6,599 nucleotides of DNA from Paludibacter sp. (GTDB lineage Bacteria; Bacteroidota; Bacteroidia; Bacteroidales; Paludibacteraceae), in NCBI GenBank assembly GCA_018054805.1, contig JAGPIU010000058.1, positions 1-6,599 on the forward strand, written 5' to 3'. The stretch's first letter is position 1, and each line of letters begins with the position of its first letter. A program made the translations under genes and the position numbers. This document shows positions 1 to 5,216 of this stretch, piece after piece. The notes below the pieces were generated by a model. The model had not been told where the DNA came from, did no database searches, and saw only the letters and a list, made by a program, of their open reading frames with translations.

Positions 1-1375
1 CGTCTATCATTTTGAGTTTAAGCTCAACGCCTACGGGCAAACCATTGGTGACTTTTAGCACCAAAATAGCGTTGTCAATATAATCCTGATTCAGAATTGA
101 ATCGAGATTCAGATCAGGGATAGTGTCTTTAAATTCTACGTAAGTGCCTGCACTGAATCGAAGTGGGATTTTTAGCTCAAATTTCACGTCGATTTTGGGT
201 TTCGGAATGATAAAGTCAGGATCTTCTCTTAATTCATTGGTAAGTCTGAATTTATAGTCTAATTTGTTTGGTAATAATTTATTGTCGAACAGGCGGTGAA
301 TTTGTCCCGAATCCTTGTCGATGGTGTAAACCGTAGTGGCTGATGCCCCGTATTCAGGTGCCGAATTGATAATGATTTTTGTTGAATGCTGGTTATTTCT
401 GAATTGAGCATACACAGTATCGTAATCTGCTTCATCCTTGCGGTAAGCTTTCAGATAATCTAAATTTACGCCCAACTTCATTCCCACGTTGTTTGTAACT
501 GTAAGCTTCAATTCAGGATCTGAGAATTTGAATAAGCCTTCGGGTAAATCTTTTTGAAAGTCTCCCAGGTCAACGGATTCAATTTGAGCTTCGTTTGAAA
601 CTGTTGGTTTAAAGAAACCATAAGCCACTTTCATGTCAAAGTCCGAAATGTCGAGTTTGAAACTTACGCTCGATGCGGGGGAGGCAATCACAGGCGAGTT
701 GCCGGTAGTAATGTCAAGTACAATGCGTAAAGGGATACTTGAACTGGCATTGTATGTACGCATTGTAAAAGGTGATAATTCAATTACGTGCTCGGTGCCG
801 AAAGATGTAGGGGTATGCACAATGTTTGTGATGGTCGGATTATCAAAAACAATCTTTTGTTCCGGAAATGAAAGTGTAACTTTTACATTTTCCGGATTAA
901 TGTCCAGATTTGATTTGTTGAGAGTGACTTTAAGTTTTGCTGAATTTACCCTTACATAATCAACTCTTTGGTCGAGTGGGTTAGTGTTGAGTCCAAGTTC
1001 CAGAATTTCTTCAAATGGAAATGAAATGCTGAAGTTACCGGGAATGGGAGTGATGGTGTTGGGTGAGGGTTGCAGCGTTTTTTCGATAGGCACAGTATTC
1101 AGATTCATTTTGTATTCTCTGATATCCCACGACAGTGTATCACTATATTCTACAAAAATGTCCGACCCTTCGGAATTTATAAAGTCTACAGAATCTAACT
1201 GATTCAGAATGTCTTCCAGTGTTAAGGTGGCTTCGCCCAATGGAAGAACAAGCGATTGGTCAATTTTCAGATTGTCGCCCAGATTCTCCCAGTCGACTTC
1301 TGTGGTGCAAGCTCCGAAAAGGAAGGCAGCCAACGTGAAACCGCTGAGATACTTAAATACAGTTTTTCTTTTCAT
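1..1375 (-). CDS. Large secreted lipoprotein of unknown function, C-terminus beyond window
   Basis: The reading frame is open from an ATG at 1375-1373 for 458 codons to the window edge, so the C-terminus is missing. The first residues are a lipoprotein signal: MKRKTVFKYL, a hydrophobic stretch (residues 10-22), then FGAC with the lipid-carrying Cys at residue 23, followed by TTEVDW. It should be exported, cleaved by signal peptidase II and anchored by its N-terminus to a membrane; which membrane or face cannot be told. After a motif PLGEATLTLEDIL (about 45-57) the chain alternates hydrophobic and polar residues in short strand-like segments rich in Asn, Thr, Ser and Asp, suggesting stacked beta-sandwich domains. 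I see no catalytic motif and recognise no named family. Similar N-termini (a lipid Cys, then a short acidic linker and an LPLG segment) occur in uncharacterised Bacteroidota lipoproteins. It appears to have its own promoter and to be separate from the helicase gene upstream. The call as a lipoprotein is firm; its function is unknown. Confidence 0.85.
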   Translation of the reverse strand, partial: MKRKTVFKYLSGFTLAAFLFGACTTEVDWENLGDNLKIDQSLVLPLGEATLTLEDILNQLDSVDFINSEGSDIFVEYSDTLSWDIREYKMNLNTVPIEKTLQPSPNTITPIPGNFSISFPFEEILELGLNTNPLDQRVDYVRVNSAKLKVTLNKSNLDINPENVKVTLSFPEQKIVFDNPTITNIVHTPTSFGTEHVIELSPFTMRTYNASSSIPLRIVLDITTGNSPVIASPASSVSFKLDISDFDMKVAYGFFKPTVSNEAQIESVDLGDFQKDLPEGLFKFSDPELKLTVTNNVGMKLGVNLDYLKAYRKDEADYDTVYAQFRNNQHSTKIIINSAPEYGASATTVYTIDKDSGQIHRLFDNKLLPNKLDYKFRLTNELREDPDFIIPKPKIDVKFELKIPLRFSAGTYVEFKDTIPDLNLDSILNQDYIDNAILVLKVTNGLPVGVELKLKMID

Positions 1376-1446
1376 AACACATTTTTTTTTGTGCAGTCGG
1401 GTGTAAACAGATGAGGCACATCCACTGCGGATTATACTTTTTGCGA

Positions 1447-1508
1447 ATTTGCGTATTTTAAAAGTCTGGTAGATGTTTGTTTAATAATTGTTGAAATTAT
1501 ACGCAAAT
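1447..1508. repeat. Perfect 10-bp inverted repeat at the lipoprotein promoter
   Basis: ATTTGCGTAT at 1447-1456 is the exact reverse complement of ATACGCAAAT at 1499-1508, with 42 bases between. The upstream arm overlaps the -7 element and the downstream arm lies in the 5' leader. The pair could be operator half-sites for a DNA-looping regulator or a long-range stem in the leader. AT-rich sequence makes chance matches possible, but the GC-containing core (GCG/CGC) makes this one less trivial. Confidence 0.5.
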
Positions 1509-1511
1509 ATA
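1504..1511 (-). promoter_or_regulatory. Bacteroidota -7 promoter element for the lipoprotein gene
   Basis: Read on the minus strand the bases are TATATTTG, a full match to the Bacteroidota -7 consensus TAnnTTTG. The expected -33 region (about 1531-1536) reads TTTTCT, a weak match to TTTG. Transcription would start near 1498, giving a leader of about 120 nt before the ATG at 1375. The element overlaps one arm of a 10-bp inverted repeat (see 1447-1508). Confidence 0.5.
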
Positions 1512-1578
1512 AAGTAAAACATTAAAAAACAGAAAAAGTTCTGATCTGAATGTCAAAACATCTAATAGAATTTAATAT

Positions 1579-1632
1579 TTTCTGCACAAAAGTGAGAAAA
1601 GTGTGATATGTATGCGGAAATTATGCAGAAAT
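1579..1632. repeat. 11-bp tandem repeat plus inverted copy after the helicase gene
   Basis: TATGCGGAAAT (1611-1621) is followed directly by TATGCAGAAAT (1622-1632), one mismatch in 11. An inverted copy of the core, TTTCTGCA at 1579-1586, matches TGCAGAAA at 1624-1631. The cluster lies in the 268-base gap between the helicase stop (1644) and the lipoprotein start, on the helicase mRNA's 3' side. The stem would be 8 bp with a 37-base loop and no U-tract, so it is not a standard terminator. The rest of this gap holds only the lipoprotein promoter and AT-rich sequence. Confidence 0.4.
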
Positions 1633-1643
1633 AGGTTTCGGGC

Positions 1644-3056
1644 TTATTTCTCTTTGCTTTCTTCTGGGAAATTTATCAGAAATACAGTTTCTGACGAACG
1701 GGTAAGTGCGGTGTAAAGCCAACGGTAAAAATCGGTGTTCATCTGTTCTTCATTCACCATACCCGGGTCAATAAATACTTTTTTCCATTGTCCGCCCTGG
1801 GCTTTGTGGCAGGTTACCGCATATGCAAATTTTACCTGAAGCGAATTAAAATATTCGTTTTCATAAATTTTTTTTACAAGCGCTTTTTTGGTTGTGATTT
1901 CGGGATAATCCTCGGCTACAGCCTCAAAAAGTTTTTGCGTCAACTCGTTGGCCTGAGCAGGTGTTTCGCTTTGAAGAATATCGAGCCAAAGGCGTGCATC
2001 AATTTCCCACTCGTAGTCGAGCGAGCGGAGTGTAGCATCGAGAAAACGAAAGCCATATATCTCGTGATGCCGGCGAACTCTTACGACTTCAAGAATATCA
2101 CCGTTGGCAATGAAGTCGATTTCTTTGTAGGGTTTGTTCCAGAAATAATTATTTTTAGTAACCATCAGCAGATCGCCATTGCCAATCTCATCTTCTTTCA
2201 TCAGTACGCGGTTGCGCACTCCGTTGTTATAAAGGTTGGCTCTTTTGTTCGATCGGGTCACCACTATGGTGTCTTCCATGCCTACTCCGTTGTACGAACG
2301 CTGTATTTCGTCGATTAAATCCATGCCGCTGATATGTTTGATGTCGGCAAACTGACGTGTTTCAAATACAGGAAAGCCCTGAATGGGATTTTCGGAGCTT
2401 ATGTGTTCGCGTATACGGGTGGCATTGTGCAAGATGCCGCTTTCGAGTGCCTGACGAACCACGTGTGTAAGGGTAAATTCATGAACTCTGAGTCCGTAGC
2501 CCGCAAGTTTGTCTTTTTCGAGTGCGGGGCTGTGAGGCTGCATTACGGGCGGAAGCTGTGCTGTGTCGCCTAAAAGTAGCAAACTGCAACCATCACCGCT
2601 ATACACAAATTCAATAAGGTCGTCGAGCAACCGTCCGGAGCCAAAATCGCTGTCGGTGCCGGTGTTCGAAATCATCGAAGCTTCATCGGCTATAAAAAGT
2701 GTATTGACATGTAGATTGTCGGAAAGTTGAAAGCGAAATTCCGACATGGACTTTTGGCGATATATTTTTTTATGAATGGTAAATGCCGGAAATCCGGAAT
2801 AGCCGGAAATTACTTTGGCTGCACGTCCGGTAGGTGCAAGCAGCACTGTTTTTTGTTTCAAACCATTGAGAGCTCTTACCAATGCGCTTATGACTGATGT
2901 TTTTCCCGTTCCGGCATAACCTTTCAACAGAAAGATTTTCTCAGGATCGGGCGACATCATAAACTCTCCCAATAATTGCAGTAAAACGGCTTGCTGATCG
3001 GTTGGTTCGAAGGGGAGCTCGTTGCGGATGGCTGTGGCGATATAGTCGTGTAACAT
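1644..3056 (-). CDS. Stand-alone RecD/Dda-like SF1 DNA helicase
   Basis: A 470-residue ATP-dependent DNA helicase of superfamily 1B, resembling RecD and phage T4 Dda. The motifs in order are: a Q-like motif PTDQQ (18-22); Walker A GYAGTGKTS (46-54, with Lys52); motif Ia APTGRAAK (74-81); Walker B/DEAD-like FIADEASM (121-128, with Asp124 and Glu125); motif III GDTAQLPP (163-170); motif V-like TCHKAQGGQW (415-424); and motif VI YTALTRS (448-454). The C-terminal part fits the UvrD_C_2 domain. There is no RecD2-type long N-terminal extension and no RecB or RecC partner nearby, so this is the short stand-alone form common in Bacteroidota. Its role is probably in repair or restart of replication; the exact substrate is unknown. 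The ATG at 3056 is chosen because no other Met occurs before residue 33 and the promoter lies directly upstream. It follows the tRNA terminator and appears to be its own transcription unit. Confidence 0.93.
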   Translation of the reverse strand: MLHDYIATAIRNELPFEPTDQQAVLLQLLGEFMMSPDPEKIFLLKGYAGTGKTSVISALVRALNGLKQKTVLLAPTGRAAKVISGYSGFPAFTIHKKIYRQKSMSEFRFQLSDNLHVNTLFIADEASMISNTGTDSDFGSGRLLDDLIEFVYSGDGCSLLLLGDTAQLPPVMQPHSPALEKDKLAGYGLRVHEFTLTHVVRQALESGILHNATRIREHISSENPIQGFPVFETRQFADIKHISGMDLIDEIQRSYNGVGMEDTIVVTRSNKRANLYNNGVRNRVLMKEDEIGNGDLLMVTKNNYFWNKPYKEIDFIANGDILEVVRVRRHHEIYGFRFLDATLRSLDYEWEIDARLWLDILQSETPAQANELTQKLFEAVAEDYPEITTKKALVKKIYENEYFNSLQVKFAYAVTCHKAQGGQWKKVFIDPGMVNEEQMNTDFYRWLYTALTRSSETVFLINFPEESKEK

Positions 3057-3061
3057 ATATG

Positions 3062-3069
3062 CAAAGATA
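3062..3069 (-). promoter_or_regulatory. -7 promoter element directly before the helicase start codon
   Basis: The minus strand reads TATCTTTG, a full TAnnTTTG match followed by C as in many Bacteroidota promoters. Its last base is only 5 nt before the ATG at 3056, so transcription should begin at or within a few bases of the start codon. A clear TTTG -33 element is lacking at the usual distance; the sequence near 3088-3092 reads TTTTT on this strand. Confidence 0.6.
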
Positions 3070-3101
3070 GCAGATTGTAGTGGTTTGAAAAATGATAAAA
3101 C

Positions 3102-3137
3102 AAAAAAAGAGATACGAACTTAATCATATCTCTTTTT
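3102..3137 (-). terminator. Intrinsic terminator of the tRNA-Tyr/tRNA-Gly unit
   Basis: AAAAAGAGATA (3104-3114) pairs perfectly with TATCTCTTTTT (3127-3137), an 11-bp stem with a 12-base loop. On the minus strand the hairpin ends in a run of seven T. It starts 6 bases after the 3' end of tRNA-Gly, so it fits as the terminator of the tRNA transcript. The stem is AT-rich. Confidence 0.8.
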
Positions 3138-3142
3138 CAGTG

Positions 3143-3215
3143 AGCGAAAGACGGGGCTCAAACCCGCGACCCTCAGCTTGGAAGGCTAATGCTCTATCAA
3201 CTGAGCTACTTTCGC
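3143..3215 (-). tRNA. tRNA-Gly (anticodon UCC)
   Basis: The 73-nt RNA folds as a cloverleaf. The acceptor GCGAAAG (3215-3209) pairs with CTTTCGC (3150-3144). The D-arm contains AGCTCAGTTGATAGAGC. The anticodon loop CTTCCAA, with anticodon TCC, sits on the TTAGC/GCTGA stem. The T-arm is GCGGG-TTTGAGC-CCCGT. The discriminator base is U, as expected for glycine tRNAs, and CCA is not encoded. It reads GGA and other GGN codons by wobble. It is the second gene of a two-tRNA unit with tRNA-Tyr. Confidence 0.97.
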
Positions 3216-3222
3216 AATTTAA

Positions 3223-3302
3223 TGTGATAATGTGGTAATATGAAAATGTGATAATTAAATATGCATTTTATCTGCACATCAACATATCAACTCATTATCT
3301 CA
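3223..3302. repeat. Imperfect inverted repeat of ATGTGATAA-type units between the tRNAs
   Basis: The 97-base spacer between the two tRNAs holds two 28-base arms, 3223-3250 and 3275-3302, that are reverse complements at 21 of 28 positions, around a 24-base centre that contains the palindrome ATGCAT (3261-3266). Each arm consists of degenerate copies of an ATGTGATAA-like unit. In the tRNA precursor this could form a long imperfect hairpin. Related units occur near 3975-3986 and 5691-5722, which suggests a dispersed intergenic repeat family. Confidence 0.55.
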
Positions 3303-3312
3303 TCGTTTTTTG

Positions 3313-3395
3313 TGGGCAGTGAAGGATTCGAACCTCCGAAGTCGAAAGACAGCTGAGTTACAGTCAGCCCCAGTTGGCCACTTTGGTAACTGCCC
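3313..3395 (-). tRNA. tRNA-Tyr (anticodon GUA)
   Basis: The 83-nt type II tRNA has the acceptor GGGCAGT (3395-3389) paired with ACTGCCC (3320-3314) and discriminator A. The anticodon loop CTGTAAC carries GTA. A long variable arm lies between the anticodon and T stems, as is usual for bacterial tRNA-Tyr. The T-arm contains GGAGG-TTCGAAT-CCTTC. CCA is not encoded. It is the first gene of the tRNA unit, starting about 16 bases after the -7 element of its promoter. Confidence 0.97.
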
Positions 3396-3410
3396 CCTTG
3401 TTTTGCGGTG

Positions 3411-3442
3411 CAAAGATAGTGTTTTGCCCCGAAACTACCAAA
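3411..3442 (-). promoter_or_regulatory. Promoter of the tRNA-Tyr/tRNA-Gly unit, overlapping the ribH 3' end
   Basis: On the minus strand, TTTG (3442-3439) is followed after 20 bases by TATCTTTG (3418-3411). Both boxes match the Bacteroidota housekeeping promoter (TTTG, about 19-21 bases, TAnnTTTG), the best match in the window. The start should fall near 3404, about 9 nt before tRNA-Tyr. The -33 box lies in the last codons of ribH, whose stop codon is at 3437-3435. Confidence 0.85.
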
Positions 3443-3959
3443 TAATATTTGCCATTTTTATTGCTGTAATTGCAGCTTCCACGCCTTTATTTCCATGGAT
3501 TCCGCCGGCTCTGTCAAGTGCCTGTTGTAAAGTGTTTGTAGTGAGTACTCCAAATATAACGGGGCAACGACCCGAACGGGCATTGAGTTTCGAAATTCCA
3601 TAAGTCACTCCCTGGCAAACATAGTCGAAATGCGGAGTATCGCCCTGAATTACGCATCCAAGTGTAATGATGGCTGAGTATTTTTGTACTTTCCGGTTGT
3701 CAATTTCGCAAAGATAGTCGTCGCTGAATTCCTTGGCAGCATAAGTAAGTTCGAAAGTGCCGGGTACATGCACTACATTAATGTTGCCGGCTTTTACACC
3801 GTGCGATACCAAAGTGTCGAATGCGCCTTTGAGTAAAGCATGTGTGATTTCAGGATTCCAGTCGGCCACCGCAATGGCATATTGTTGTTTCGAAAGAGTG
3901 AGGGCGTCGGGTAGTTGGTCAGCATCGTATTCCGACAAGTTTTGATATTGAGTAGCCAT
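3435..3959 (-). CDS. ribH: 6,7-dimethyl-8-ribityllumazine synthase
   Basis: This cytosolic enzyme joins 5-amino-6-ribitylaminouracil and 3,4-dihydroxy-2-butanone 4-phosphate to make the lumazine precursor of riboflavin. The 174-residue protein shows the family motifs in order: WNPEIT (34-39, substrate-binding Trp/Asn), PGTFEL (66-71), [15 protein letters not shown] (101-115, with the catalytic His at 110), [10 protein letters not shown] (133-142) and R150...H155-N157-K158-G for phosphate binding. Its length is slightly above the roughly 155 of many homologues because of an N-terminal extension of about 20 residues, which is normal for Bacteroidota. The family usually assembles as pentamers or 60-mer shells. 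No other rib gene is in the window. A hairpin terminator lies 36 bases upstream and I see no clear TAnnTTTG between it and the ATG. Expression may therefore depend on read-through from the TPR gene or on a promoter I cannot recognise. No FMN riboswitch is visible. Confidence 0.97.
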   Translation of the reverse strand: MATQYQNLSEYDADQLPDALTLSKQQYAIAVADWNPEITHALLKGAFDTLVSHGVKAGNINVVHVPGTFELTYAAKEFSDDYLCEIDNRKVQKYSAIITLGCVIQGDTPHFDYVCQGVTYGISKLNARSGRCPVIFGVLTTNTLQQALDRAGGIHGNKGVEAAITAIKMANIIW

Positions 3960-3995
3960 TACAGTAAATTTTTAAATGTGATGATTTATATAATA

Positions 3996-4028
3996 AAAAA
4001 AGCTACTTCAACCGGAAGTAGCTTTTTT
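3996..4028 (-). terminator. Hairpin terminator between the TPR gene and ribH
   Basis: GCTACTTC (4002-4009) pairs with GAAGTAGC (4015-4022), extended by six A-T pairs to a perfect 14-bp stem (3996-4009 with 4015-4028) with the 5-base loop AACCG. On the minus strand it is followed by T6, then ATTATAT. It starts 26 bases after the TPR stop codon and ends 36 bases before the ribH ATG. It should end or attenuate the TPR message. An A/T run on both sides could let it work in either direction, but there is no plus-strand gene here to use it. Confidence 0.85.
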
Positions 4029-4054
4029 ATTTTATTTATGCAGTTTTCCGGGAT

Positions 4055-4732
4055 TTATTTTTGTACCCTTGCAATGTATTTTTCTATATCGGCAGCTTCC
4101 TGACTACGTGGATATTCGTCTTTAACTTTGGTGTAGCTTTCGAGTGCTTTTTCGGTTTTTTTCAACGATTCGTAAGCGATACCAGCTTTTTTCAGATAAA
4201 CAGGGCTTAATACTTTGTTTTTGGCGCCAGCAGCTTTTTCGAAATAGCTGATGCCTTTTTCAGTTTTTCCAAGCTCTACATAAGCATCGCCAATAAGTCC
4301 GACTACCGAAGTAGTGAAATAGCTGTCCTCACCATCGAACTGCGAAAGGTATTTAATCGCATTGTCGTACTGACCCAGTTTGTAATATGAAATACCTGCA
4401 TAAGCAGTGGCCAGATTGCCAGAAGCAGTAAGGTTGTATTCTGAAGCAATTTCTTTAAAACCAATTACATCGTTACCATTACCATTGAGTGCGATGTTGA
4501 ATGAGTCGGTTGCAAAATATGTTTGAGCCTTGGCCATCTCGTTTTGAGCTTCAATTTCGAGTGGTTCGAGATAGAAATTTTTGACAGCTAACACTGCCAA
4601 TACTACCAATACCACAGCGGCCACAGCCATTAAAAGTTGTTTCTGGTATTTTTCGATAAATGCTTCCGATGCGGTTAATGCATGTTCTACATTTTCTAAT
4701 TCATCGTGTTTTTTTTCTTCTTTTTTCGACAT
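4055..4732 (-). CDS. Membrane-anchored TPR protein (YfgM-like layout)
   Basis: The 225-residue protein has a charged cytoplasmic N-terminus rich in Lys and Glu (1-31), one transmembrane helix of Ala, Val and Leu (about 33-50), and a soluble domain of tetratricopeptide-type helical repeats. The repeats are visible at about 105-133 (LATAYAGISYYKLGQYDNAI), 143-168 (VVGLIGDAYVELGKTEKGI) and 178-207 (YLKKAGIAYESLKKTEKAL). No signal peptide cleavage site is seen, so the helix should be a signal anchor with the repeats in the periplasm. This layout resembles YfgM/TPR_21 proteins, which work beside the SecYEG translocon and periplasmic chaperones in Gammaproteobacteria; equivalence here is inferred, not shown. 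TPR domains bind protein partners. It is transcribed away from the 6S-like RNA gene, with its own promoter near 4783-4814, and is followed by a terminator before ribH. Confidence 0.85.
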   Translation of the reverse strand: MSKKEEKKHDELENVEHALTASEAFIEKYQKQLLMAVAAVVLVVLAVLAVKNFYLEPLEIEAQNEMAKAQTYFATDSFNIALNGNGNDVIGFKEIASEYNLTASGNLATAYAGISYYKLGQYDNAIKYLSQFDGEDSYFTTSVVGLIGDAYVELGKTEKGISYFEKAAGAKNKVLSPVYLKKAGIAYESLKKTEKALESYTKVKDEYPRSQEAADIEKYIARVQK

Positions 4733-4782
4733 AAGATGAAAGTAATAAGATTATTGTCTGTTAAATTCGCAAAATCAGTGGG

Positions 4783-4814
4783 CAAAATTAGGGATTTTTA
4801 TTCAGATACCGAAA
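4783..4814 (-). promoter_or_regulatory. Probable promoter of the TPR gene
   Basis: On the minus strand TAATTTTG (4790-4783) matches the -7 consensus TAnnTTTG. Nineteen bases upstream is TTTCG (4814-4810), a three-of-four match to the -33 TTTG. Transcription would start near 4776 and leave a leader of about 44 nt without a Shine-Dalgarno sequence. Confidence 0.6.
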
Positions 4815-4846
4815 TTTTAGGCTTCCTTTTTTAAATTATGTCGGTA
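4807..4846. repeat. Inverted repeat TACCGA...TCGGTA in the divergent promoter region
   Basis: TACCGA (4807-4812) pairs with TCGGTA (4841-4846), and the stem continues with AATTT (4813-4817) against AAATT (4833-4837) after a 3-base bulge. It overlaps the proposed -33 box of the TPR gene. It may be an operator or chance. The rest of 4847-4936 is AT-rich and shows no other feature. Confidence 0.3.
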
Positions 4847-4936
4847 CTTTTTTTGTTTTTTCTGAAAGGAGAAAAATATTTTCGTTTTTAACTATAAAAT
4901 ATGCTCTGAACTGAACATTATTATAATGAAAAGTAT

Positions 4937-4944
4937 TATATTTG
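4937..4944 (+). promoter_or_regulatory. -7 promoter element of the 6S-like RNA
   Basis: TATATTTG is a full match to TAnnTTTG and is followed by C. It predicts a start at about 4950-4951, exactly where the 5' strand of the closing stem of the RNA begins. The -33 region, near 4913-4917, does not match TTTG well. Confidence 0.7.
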
Positions 4945-4950
4945 CAGCAT

Positions 4951-5139
4951 AAGAAACGAACCGCATTGTCTGAGATTGGAAAACTCAACACTAATGAATT
5001 AACGAGTAATGCGGGTTTTCAATGGCGGGCTGCACCTTCGGGTTTTCGTTCAGACGAAACGGCAGATTACAAAGAAAACCAGTGTCTCAAATCCTGTCAA
5101 CAGGAGTTTTCTCAACAAATGCAATGCGGTTTTTTCTTT
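4951..5139 (+). ncRNA. ssrS: 6S RNA (Bacteroidales-1-like rod-shaped RNA)
   Basis: No protein gene fits this stretch, but its RNA folds into a long rod. The two ends close on each other: AAGAAA (4951-4956) with TTTCTT (5133-5138), then AACCGCATTG (4959-4968) with CAATGCGGTT (5122-5131). Next come GAAAACTC (4979-4986) with GAGTTTTC (5104-5111), ACACT (4988-4992) with AGTGT (5081-5085), GGTTTTC (5014-5020) with GAAAACC (5074-5080), CTGC (5030-5033) with GCAG (5062-5065), and an apical hairpin TTTCGT/ACGAAA (5044-5059). A large open region in the middle carries a small hairpin on its 3' side (CCTG 5093-5096 with CAGG 5101-5104), as the central bubble of known 6S RNAs does. Length (about 190 nt), closing stem, bubble and single gene under a housekeeping promoter all fit 6S RNA, which binds the RNA polymerase holoenzyme by mimicking an open promoter. 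The Bacteroidales-1 motif has been proposed as the 6S RNA of this order. No homology search was possible. Confidence 0.72.
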
Positions 5140-5140
5140 T

Positions 5141-5178
5141 AAAAAAACATTCCCCGAATTTTCAGGGAATGTTTTTTT
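5141..5178. terminator. Bidirectional terminator shared by the 6S-like RNA and sufE
   Basis: AAAAAAACATTCCC (5141-5154) pairs perfectly with GGGAATGTTTTTTT (5165-5178), a 14-bp stem with a 10-base loop. Seven A on one side and seven T on the other give a U-tract in both directions. It begins 2 bases after the closing stem of the 6S-like RNA and lies 39 bases past the sufE stop codon, so the convergent units share it. Confidence 0.9.
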
Positions 5179-5216
5179 GTTTTAAGTCCTTAGCGCATAA
5201 CAAATCAAGGATATTT

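Noticed and set aside
633..1406. Three plus-strand frames of 65-108 codons
   Set aside because: They are antisense to a continuous minus-strand frame that begins with a good lipoprotein signal and runs 458 codons; they have no promoter or family features.
1788..2318. A 176-codon plus-strand frame
   Set aside because: It lies fully inside the helicase gene on the opposite strand, whose motifs are all intact.
1644..3959. Defence or mobile island around the helicase and tRNA genes
   Set aside because: tRNAs are common integration sites, but no integrase, attachment repeat of a tRNA 3' end or partner nuclease is visible; neighbours are housekeeping genes.
3960..4054. FMN riboswitch upstream of ribH
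   Set aside because: The gap is under 100 bases, holds one simple hairpin, and lacks the conserved multi-helix FMN core.
4942..5142. A 66-codon plus-strand reading frame over the 6S-like RNA
   Set aside because: It starts inside the promoter's -7 element, its translation has no recognisable features, and the stretch is better explained by the nested RNA helices and terminator.
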